From Anolis sagrei (Eukaryota > Chordata > Lepidosauria > Squamata > Anolidae), in assembly GCF_037176765.1 (NCBI RefSeq), contig NC_090023.1, positions 108,382,366 to 108,446,365 on the forward strand: a stretch of DNA of 64,000 nucleotides, read 5' to 3'. Made by a program: the position numbers and the translations under genes. The stretch's first letter is position 1. Each line of letters begins with the position of its first letter. Under the pieces are notes generated by a model. That model was not told where the DNA came from, did not search any database, and was given only the letters and a program-made list of their open reading frames with translations. Of this stretch, positions 32,901 to 44,241 are shown piece by piece.

Positions 32901-35900
32901 TTCTGAACAGGGGCACAGACAGCAAAACAAATGTTATAGGACTTTCAATTTTATCTATGCCATCCAAAGCTACGCACACACACGTCTGGACTTATACTTA
33001 AAAAATATACCTGTCTGACTTACATACAAATTCAACTTAAGAACAAATCTACAGGGTCTATCTTGTTCATAACCTGAGGACTGCCTATATACCCACTGTC
33101 ACTCACCAACATTTCTGAATAGCCAAAAACCTGCAATAGTGGGACTTGGAAGATGTTCAGTGAAACTAGAGGAGGATTACTAAGAAGGCTCTACCCCATT
33201 TTTGAACTTGCCTACTTGCGCTCACAGGTGGTCACCCGAGTGAGGCATTCAGTGTTGAACCCAGGAGTTGGGGAATACTAGGAATGGGCAAAGGCAGTAG
33301 CCCATAATTAACCATTATACAACTGTGTTTTATTACAGGCTTCAGTATATAAAACACCAATATGAGGGTACATCTCACCTCTCGAGAAATTATACCCGCT
33401 CTGCGTGCTCTGCTTCCCAGAACAAAAGAAAACTCACTGACTTGAGCCAATCCTGCTGATACAATCCATTTGATATACTGGCTGCTCTTTGGAAGAATCA
33501 TGGAAAGGACAAGCACTGCCAGGAAAAACTTTGAGAAAGATGGTTTTTTAAAAAGCACATCAGAACAAATTGAACTCTTTTTTAAAATACAGTAGAAAGC
33601 AGTGAAATAGGGATGGGAAACGTGGCCACATCTCTCCCCATTAATTGTACTAGATTTTTCAGGAAAGTTCAAAGCAAATGTTACAATTGGGTAGATGGAG
33701 CAGTTTCCTGCTCCTGCACAAGGGAGACTCCATTTGCCTAAAATTACAAGCCTGTGTCATCTTAAGAAATACACATTTTTTATTTAAAATGCTTACAAGA
33801 CTAAAAAATGATGGTCTGATTAAAAGGTGCAGAAATTTAAGCAGCCACTTTACTTTTGAAAAGCAATTTATCAACTTTTAAAAAGAATTTCTAGTGGAAC
33901 AAGATAACCTTTCTTTGTGTATTAAAGCCAATCTAGAGTTTCATACCACCACTAGAGACGAAAATAATACATTTAATAACAATTCCTAAATTCATATTTG
34001 GTGTTACTGTACATTCAGCAAACTGCATTATCAGAGTAGAAATAAAACCACCTTCTCTGAAAATAAAATCTTCCCTTTTGGTCCCCACGGGCATCTTTAA
34101 GCCATACAGCACTTAATTTAAAAACTAGGTACATGAACACAATAGTTATAGAACTGTATTGAAAAAGATCCCTACTTATTATGTGTTTCTGAAAGGAACA
34201 CAAAGAAAAATCAAGAAAGGTTATTCTTTCTTTATAAAACCACAGTACTAGTGATATTTAGACAGTTGTGGTCTATAGAGCTTGGTGTTTCAGGTAGCCT
34301 CATTCCAATGGAGCAATCTAGGGATATATGTACATACTATAGAATAGGTGCAGTTTGGCCCCACTTTAACTGCCATGGCTCAACGCTATGGAATCCTGAG
34401 ACTCATAGCAACTTTCTACCAGAAAAGGTTGAATATCTTATAAAGCTACAATTCCCAGGATTCTGTAGCATTGAGCCACAACAGTTAAAGTGCTGTCAAA
34501 CTGCATTGATTCGTCAGTATACATGCAGTTTAGGCAATCTAAAATCTAATACAAATATAAAATAATAAAATGAAGGTACCTTCATTATTACCACTGAAAG
34601 CGTAAGGAACAGCAAGACTGTGATTTCATATATAACAAATGTAGGAAAAACATGAAGGCCTGCAAGGAAGAAAAAAAAAGACTAAACAATTGTTTTACCT
34701 TTATTAGAACCTTTTTCTAAATGTGATAACACATAAGAACAGATTAATGAAGCAATAACAGACATCTTTCATCTCACTGGTTAAATAAAAGCATACAATG
34801 TTTTGTCAGATTACTAGAGCTATAGGAGCTTAAAATAGTAACAACACAAACCATTTCCAACATGGGCTGTGTTCTCCATCTCCCTTCCTTTGCATCAGAA
34901 GCATTCAAAATATGAGCTAGGCTTGCTACCAACCTCAACACCTTATCTTTCATCACTACTGCACCATTTGCCTTGTTCCTCTTCCTATTAAATGCTAACA
35001 TGGCAAGAAAACAGGGCTGTGGTGGCTCTCATGAGGTAAACAGCCCCAAGGATTGGTCTCCCCACAACAGCCTCACTCCTCCCCTGGTTTAGGCCCCAAT
35101 AACAGGAAATCTGAAAAAAGGTATTCAGGAATCTAAACCTTGATCTACAAGGTTTCTTGGAATATGATGACTTTAAAGGTACTAAAAAAGGTACTCTTTT
35201 CCATCAAATTCCAAGGAAGCTCCCCAGATCCTGGTTAAGTGCCTGGCTGCTGTGATGGACTGGATAAGGGCTAACAAACTAAAACTTAATCCAAACGAGA
35301 CAGAGGCCCTCCATTTTTACACAAATTGTGTTCAGTTTCTTCTGTTAAACTGACACAATTAAACTTTGTGTATATGTGCTTTTGTAACAAGTTACCTATA
35401 GATGCAAAGAATATGATGGCAAGAAAGTCACGTATTGGTTCAATACAGGACATAATTTCTTCAGTAATCACAGGGCCCTGAGAAGAAATGAGTGCGCCTG
35501 CTAAGAAACACCCCAATTCCATTGAAACGTCCAATAATTCAGTGATCTGTGAAGTGGAAAAAAGAAGTATTACTACAGTAGTTTCTTTACGATAATTAGC
35601 TTTCTTTACTACCTTACCTCAAATTACATATCAGTATATGTATAATACACTAACATGTATTCTTAGTATAAAATAATAGTATATCATTCATGAAAACTTT
35701 TATCATTAAAGTGTCAAAAATAACAATGTATACATATCAAACAAATATTTATGATTTTAAAAATACTTCTTATGAATTGATTTGTAGGGTTTTTATACTT
35801 CCTTGGCTTCTACTGCTACTGTGAAACACATATCATTCAACTCCCACAATGCCTGTGGGAGTTGAAGTCCAAAACACTTGGGGGGGGGGGGACCACAAAG

Positions 35901-38900
35901 TTTTGACCATGCCTCCTCTAACCCCTGCAAAAATTGAAAGATGATAGTATTTACTTTGTCTTTCTAGGCAAGCACATTCAGCTAAGATCAACAAAGGAGA
36001 GTGTTATTCTTTCCCTGCTCAAATACTATTTCACTGTTTCCTACAGATATGCTATGTATCCCAGCAGGTGAAAGTCTGTGTTTCTGCAATACTCCTTTTC
36101 CACCCTCCGAATCCTGTTTAAAAACCTTTCCATTACAAGGAGGAAATGGAAGAAATAAAGGGGGGGGGGGGTTAGTTAGTTAGAGGCTTTATTAACTGGC
36201 TACATTCTTATAATAGGTATATATTCACGACTGCCTACTGACTGAACTATATAATGACATTATCTCTTTAAGTTTTGGAAAATGCTCAGCTAAACAAATA
36301 TCAGAAATATCTGGACTTCCCCAAAGGAAGTAAAACTGAATGATGATCTGAAAACTTCAGATTCTTTGGGTATATCATAAGATACTAGGTCAGATGTCAA
36401 ATTTTCTAATACATGCCAGTTCCTCGCCGCAGAAATTTAATGGGAACAGCTGTCAAAGGTGAGGAAATTAAATTTTAACATCTGAAAGCAGTAAGTTCTT
36501 CCCACAGCAGGGATTCTATTTTTAAATGGTGAATATTTATTTAAACATATTTATACACACTATTAGTATTAAATTAGATGTGTTAATTTATTTATTTATT
36601 TATTTATTTTACTTTACTTTACTTGTATACCGCTCTTCTCAGCCATCAGGCGACTCAGAGCGGTTAACAACCAGTATCAGCAACCAGTATATCTGATAAC
36701 AAGAGTGTGGTTTACTTTTCACCTATAAATACAACCTCTTTCTATAACTGAAGTCTACCTTCTGTTATTATAAGTCTTCAAAAATAATATATTTCTATAT
36801 ATGATACATGCCAATAAATATAAGTATTTGAAAGAATTACCATTAGCATAAAAAACATAAAAGCAGATATTCCTAGAACTAGAATTTCTTTATTTCCTTT
36901 GCTTTCCATATGTAACTTGCGGTAGTACGGTCCTATTAGGTAAGTCTTTAAAACAAGACATATGAGCAGAGCAGCAGCCAAAGAAAACAGAATTTGTCCA
37001 ATCAGCAACAATATTCTTAGTATTTCCTTGATAATGCTAGAAATGGGTGAAAAAGGAGACAGTTTTAGAAACATAATTCTAAATTATTCATCTATAATTT
37101 AAAAATATTTTCTTATATAAAAATTATGCATTTGTATTTTATTTATAATTTTTTACATTTGAATAAAGAAGGATAATGCACAAAACGGAACACATATGGA
37201 TCACTGTACTTCATACTTTTAAAAAGAACAAGGCACTACTGAAGAAGTTGTAGCAACCTAAATATCTGAAATATTTTCTGATTAGAGCAAAACTTACAAT
37301 GTAATTTTCATTTTGAGGTACAGTATTTAAATTTTGTCATAAAGATAGCCAGGTATGATCCAGTACAATGTCCTGTGTGTGTACCAGTTTACCAGTCAAT
37401 CCCTCTTTAGCAAATCCATATCAAAGTCAGAACAGTTTAAAGATCAATTTGGAGATGGAAGAAAAAGAAACTGCCAAAAATGAAATTGGCCAAACAACTC
37501 CAGTGCACTCACAGGGCTAATTCAACCATTCTTCTGAAACACTGCCAACATAAACTGTATGGATTTACCATAAAGAGATGTGAGATTAAACACATCAAGT
37601 TAAATACAAACACTTTTTTAAACTGCAAAGCAAGAAGCGAAATAAAGCACATAATCTATTTTGCCCTGAGATCCATGGGGGAAGAAAAGGAGACAGATGT
37701 ATTAAGCAGAAGCACACAGGTGAACTTTGTTACCTGGCATGTGTGCCAACTCCAGCTTGAATAAGAGTTGGCATGACTGCTATAAACAAGCCAAGCTGAA
37801 CATCCTGCATCACCAACATTGCTAGCAGAACACTGCTGTAATCTATGTCTCCTGTTTGACAAAAAGCACATACAAATATGCACAAAAACTATAATAGTAT
37901 TACAACTAATTTACAAAGCAGGATTGCCACTTGCCAAATTCAGATAATCGTCTATTTATTATAGATCTATTTTGCCTATACACAAGCAGGTAGAAGTGCA
38001 AAACAATAAATATAATTTGCATCCAAGGAAATGTGTCTAAAGTTCTGAATCATACTGATGAACCACTTGATTGTACCAAAACTTCAATTTCAGATTTAAT
38101 GTCATTTTAAAAGGTGGCCATTTTGGCCTCCACATTCCAGCACAGTCTTTAGAGTCTGGTTTCCATTTTATTTGCTCAAGATTCATATGTGCACACCCAA
38201 GTTTTAAGATGCATGAGTCATACTGAATGTAATATTCAAACCCACTTCCTAGGCCTTCACATGGGTTCCTTTCCCAGGATACTAAGATGTTTGTTTTACA
38301 AAAGGACATAGCAGACTCTCAGGACAGATTCAGTTTTATAAATTTCTTTCTGTTGTTGTTTTTATCTTCATGTCAACTCTGACTATGCCTGATTCTATCT
38401 TAGGACATTGTTGACAAGATTTTTCTCAGAAGAGATTAACCTTTATCTTCTTAAGCTGAGAGAGAGAGTAACTTGCCTAAGATCATCCAATGAGTTCCAT
38501 ACCATACCATTTTTTTTCGTGTCAGGAGTGACTTGAGAAACTGCAAGTCACTTCTGGTGTGAGATAATTGGCCGTCTGCAAGGACGTTGTCCAGGGGACG
38601 CCTGGATGTTTGATGTTTTATCATCCTTGTGGAAGGCTTTTCTCATGTCCTTGCATAGAGAGCTGGAACTGACAGAGGGAGCTCATCCTCACTCCTCTCC
38701 GATTCGAACCTCTGACCTGTAGGTCTTTGGTCCTGCCAGCACAAGGGTTTAACCCATTGTGCCACTGGAGGCTCCATACCATGCTCTAATCTAGTAGTTA
38801 AATGACACCTACCTTCTTTATCTCCCCGAGAGCTCCCTGCAAGGAATCTGGATACCAATGGTGTGCTTGACAATGATAAACAAGTAGCAATGAACACACT

Positions 38901-41900
38901 CTGTGTGGCTCTAATTTGTAGAAAGTGCCCCCACAATAAGCCAAAGGCAATCATCAGAAGTGTCATGTAACAGGGGCCTTGCAGTGATATCTTCCACACC
39001 TGCAAAAATAATATTGACTTACATTGGATTAATAGTTTAAAGATCTTAAAATATTGCTTCCAATTTCACATTAGTGTTTAATGCAATTAAAACTCTCAAA
39101 ATGTACAAGGCACTAAGAATTCTCTAACATCATTTTGCAATGTCAATACCCAGCCTTTAGAAATATTGGATAGCAGAAATACTTAAATCAGAGCTTTCCG
39201 ATTGGTTTCCCACCACACAGTAGTGTGTAAACTGCAGTGTGTAGGTGTGTCAAACAAACGTAACAAGACATGACAATAATTGTGGAAATGTCTGTTAATA
39301 TCTTACAAATCATATATTTTATAAAAAGAAAAGTTTTCATGAGATATGTTGCATTCCCATAGATTCCGTTATATAATTTATGTATGTGCCTGTATCTCTT
39401 ATAAGGGGTTGGTTTAACCTCCACTGTACTAGTAAAACTGAATTATTGTGATGCAAAATGATGAATGTATACAAAGTGTGTCATTAACATGAAGTGTCAG
39501 GAAAGCTCTGGTTATTTTCACAATATGCTACTTGAAAACTCACAAGTGCGGAACATAAACATTCTCAGGATTACTTAAACACTGAATATTGGTCTGGAAA
39601 TAGATGATGCTGATGACACCAGCTCACTGACCATTTTGAGGTGGCAGCCATTTTAATTGGTGTTTACTTTATATGCTTTTTGAAGCATAATGGCCATTTT
39701 TCATAGGGGCATACTGTATAAACCTGTATAGGCTCTCACACACAGTGGCTGCTGAACAACACTTGGGTTGAAACAGATGAAGGAAGGAAGGAAATTAGCC
39801 TTTTTCATGAACACTATTTGCTTAGGATGCCCACAGATACTTCAGCAGCAATGGCCAGGGTCACCATAATGACACTTATTCCCCTCCCCCAAATACCCAC
39901 TCTTGATTGTGTAAGTTTTAAATGTGCCCTAAGTTTTACCCCTGATTGTACCATGGGTCATAGTAAAATCCCTCACTTTGGCCTCGATATCTACCTTTAA
40001 CTTATAGATGAGGTTGACTTATACACGAGTACATATGGTAAGTTGAACAGCAAATAACCATGCACAGAATAAGCACTTAATTTGTCTTTCCAGTCCGCCT
40101 AACCATATAAGCATTCTGTTTTTGCACTAACTTAGAATCAAGTAGTGTAAAGATACTAATTTCTTTGAAGCTGTTTATAGAGGAATAGACACTTTTATCT
40201 GATTGAAAAAACATATTTGGATACAAAGCTAGGATTCTTAAACATCAAAATTATAGCAATGCTATACTTGCCTCTTATAAATTCCTCAGAGATATCAATG
40301 GCATGCCAAATATTAACACAGTTAATACTTCTCTGAAATTAAAAGCTCTGTCCCCCAACAATTAGTACTATTCTTTCTATAGGTGGAATTCTGCTAATAG
40401 GAAGTTCCTCTGAATAAGGAAAGACTTCATAGAATCACAGAAACATATACATCTCCCAGTTCTCCTTCTACCTTGGGAAGGGAGAAGGCAAGGCTGGCAA
40501 ATATTGCTCTTCTTCCAACAGGAGTCTCCCCTTGATCACAACCCTCCCATGAATAAAAGGCTCCCTGATAATAGAAAGTAACATTGGAACCCAAATAGTC
40601 TATTTTCATATTTTCTGTTAAAGGGTTCCATATTATATTCACCCTGACTAGCTGCCTTCAGATGTTGCAATGCATGTTCATATGATGTTTGTGAAACAAT
40701 ACCTTTCTTAGCCGTTCAGGAGAAAATTCCAAACCCACCAAGAACAATGTGAAGAATACGCCAAATTCTCCCAATGTCTCTACCTGGACAATTGACTGAA
40801 AAACACAAGTTTATTCAGTGTGATGCAGTCTTGTTGTAACATTTTTTTAAAATTCCCCAGATCATCTTGTGTATATTTGTTTACATATTGTTTTCAAAGG
40901 TTCCAAGATTTTAACATAGTAATAATTTCTAAAGACTCATACACGCATATGTGGAGCAAGCCAACATATTACAGAGGGAAGAATGCAAGAGTTACAATAA
41001 AAGGAATAACCAAAAATGTCAACAAGAGGGAAAATATTTCCCAAGCAGGATAATCTTGGGCTTGAGACAATAAACAAGAAAAGAAACAGTGCAAAATGAT
41101 TTTCAGGGAAGAAAGGTATATGGAAAAGTTATAAATAAGAAAATTTACAGGGCCTAAAAACCTATGAACAGGGCCTAAAATCCTATGATATTGTATGTGC
41201 TGATCTGAATATCTTGTTAATGCAGAGCGCTGCCTATATACTGGGTTCTAATGACTTTTAGACTGCAGCAAGTATTAATAAATGAATTGTAATTTGCAAA
41301 CAGTTTTTCTTTTTTTGGTTTAACTTTTCAAAGATACTCCAATCTCTTTATTTCACAGTTAAGTAAAACAAATAACTGGTGAACACACATTTGGTGCCTC
41401 AAATATTAGAACTGTTTCTGGGTATATTTGGTCTGCTGATTCCAAAATGGCACCCCTGTTTTTGAAATACAGGTCCTATGCCATATACCAGTTTTCATCT
41501 GCTCGTGAACAGAAAATCACGATAACCATATCTAAGAAATTAGAGCTGATGCAGTCTATCGAATGCAATATTCTGAAGCAGCCCGCAAATAACCCCAGGA
41601 ACAGGCCTAAAAACCAAGATCCCAAGTTTGTTGCTGAAGTGTACTTTAATCCCTGTTACCCAAAATAATTTGACAGTGTGGAAATATGATAAATGTTTTA
41701 CCTAAAGTAGAAAATGGTGCAAAACTCCAATATTATCTTCTTTACTTGCCAGTAGTTTACATATATCTTAAGTTTCCCAATAGTGAACAAACACCTCAAA
41801 CAGAAACACAAACACACTGATTGTGTATTATCCTAAAATATATTCCTACCTTGATACTGTTTAATCCTGATGGTCCCAAAAGCACTCCACAAATAATGTA

Positions 41901-44203
41901 TCCAAACATAGTTGGTAATCCTATTGTTGTGCACAGCCAGCCACAAGGCAAGGATAGCATTCCTATGGTCACAATATCCTAATGAATAAAATTAAAAAAA
42001 AACAAAAACATTAATGATGATTATGATAATGATGATGCCTTATTTATAGTCTGCCCAATCTCTCCAGAGGGACTCAGGGCAGATTCCAAACAAAAAAAAT
42101 ACAAACTTTCAATGCCTGAACACACCAACCATACACCCTCTTTCCTTTCCCTTTTTCTTCAAGAGAAATAAACTCTAAGTAAAATGGGATTTATAGTCAA
42201 ATGAGACCAGATCAAGTTCCAACCTCACCATCACACATGAATTTTGCTCTTAACTGAAGACATTCCTGCTTCCTATTTCTATGTCACTGAACAACATTGG
42301 GTGATATTGCTGTGTGCTTTCAAGTAATTTCTGGCTCATAATGACCCTATCATGGGTTTTTCTTGTCAAGATTTGTTAGGATAGGGTTTGCTTTTGCCTT
42401 CCTGTGAGGTTGAAGGAGTGTAACTTGCCCAAGTTCAACCAGTGGGTTTCCATAGCTGAGCAGGATTAAAATCTTACTTTCCAGAGTCATAATACAACAC
42501 TCAACCTACTGCACCATACTGGCTCTCAAATAATATTGGAACTAGGGGGAAATCATTGACATACAGTAACCTAACATTACATTATTTTCTCTTTTTAAAG
42601 TTATTTACCTTGCCTTTATGCTAAAAAAATACTGCTCAAAGGCTTACAAGCATCATTAAAATACTAAGAAATAAAACTATACAGTTCACCACAATAGCTA
42701 TTGTACTAGTTGGATAATACTCACTTCAAATGTAAAATCTATGTTTCCATACTCAACGTTAGATCTCTAATGATAAATGTCATCAGTACTTGTAAGTGGA
42801 ATCATTTTCTAGCTTCTAATATACTACATATTTACAGTAGAGTAATGTCTTGACATTAAGATTTTTTTTAAAAAAAATCAATATAAAGATTTAGGACCTT
42901 TTTCAAGATTTTTAAAAATCTTAGCAGAAAATTAATCTTATCACAACATACAAATTAATTTTTAGTATGTTCTGTTCTACCTCAGGACAGCATTTCATAG
43001 AATCATAGCATTAGAAAAGACCTCGTGGGCCATCCAGTCCAACCCTATTCAGCCAAGAAGCAGGGAAATCACATTCAAAGCACCCCAAACAGATGTCCAT
43101 CCAGCCTCTGCTTAAAAGCTTCCAAAGAATGATCCTCCACAACTCTGGGGCAGAGAGTTCCACTGCTGAACAGCTCTCATAGTCAGGAAGTTTTTCATAA
43201 TGTTCAGATGGAATCTCCTTTCCTGTAGTTTGAAGCCATTGCTCCACGTCCTATTCTCCAGGGCAGCAGAAAACAAGCCTGCTCCCTCCTCCCTATGACT
43301 TCCCCTCACATATTTATACATGGCTATTATGTCTCCTCTCAGCTTCTCTTCTGCAGGCTAAACATGCCCAGTTCTGTAAGCAGCTCCTCATAGGGCTTGT
43401 TCTCCAGACCCTTAATCATTTTAGTCACCCTTCTCTGGACACATTGTCAACATGTCCCTTAAATTGAGGTGCCCAAAAATGGACACAGGTGTGGTCTGAC
43501 GAAGGCAGAATAAAGGGGTAGCTTGACCTAAATCGGCTCCATTTTAAAAGAACTTACCTTTATAAAATGGTGGTCAGCACGTGGAATGGTTGAGTCTCTA
43601 GGCTTAGTAAGTATGTACTGATTGTTTTGCGAATCAATAAGCATGCTTAAGCCCAAATCATCCTCCACTTTCCTTTTTGAAACATTCCTTTTTGTATCTG
43701 CTTCATCCTCTTCCACTCTCAAAACAGCTTCGAAATTGACTCCTCTCACCTGTTAAGGAGGCAAAGCTTTCTCATTATTTTTATTTACCTCCAGCAAAGT
43801 ACCATATAGACAGCCTTTCACTTGTACCACAGGACTGATCATTCCCATCTCCCTTCTGCAGCCCCATATGCCCCAACTGCTACCAACTTCTCAGTCTCCC
43901 CCAAACTGAAGGAACCAATTTTAAGGAGGCAGAGTGGCTAAATTCAGAAAGTACAATAGCCCCTTGACTGGTAAAAGCAATTCTAATGGCGAAAGCATTA
44001 ACTATATACAATCATCTGTGTTATTGTGTTTTCTTTTTAGATTTTTTAAAAAAGGATTTCTTCTCCCTACTAGGGGATATTTTTTTTCTTTTTTGGATTC
44101 CACCATATTCCGCTGTTTAAAGTTATTTTCCACCAAGCGATTGAAGTATTCATATTCCCTTTGTTTTCCTTCAGCAAATACAACCATAATTACTTTACGT
44201 TCA

Positions 44204-44241
<38 letters not shown>

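Noticed and set aside
33232-33672. A 146-codon minus-strand frame longer than TMCO3 exon 11
   Set aside because: Only 33379-33528 matches the protein. The flanks are intron with proper AG and GT borders.
38690-38772. A tRNA gene on the minus strand
   Set aside because: A- and B-box-like motifs are present, but no cloverleaf with acceptor pairing. It is the head of a SINE.
41447-41668. A possible extra TMCO3 exon (73 codons)
   Set aside because: Plus strand, antisense to TMCO3, and the minus-strand protein is complete without any extra exon.
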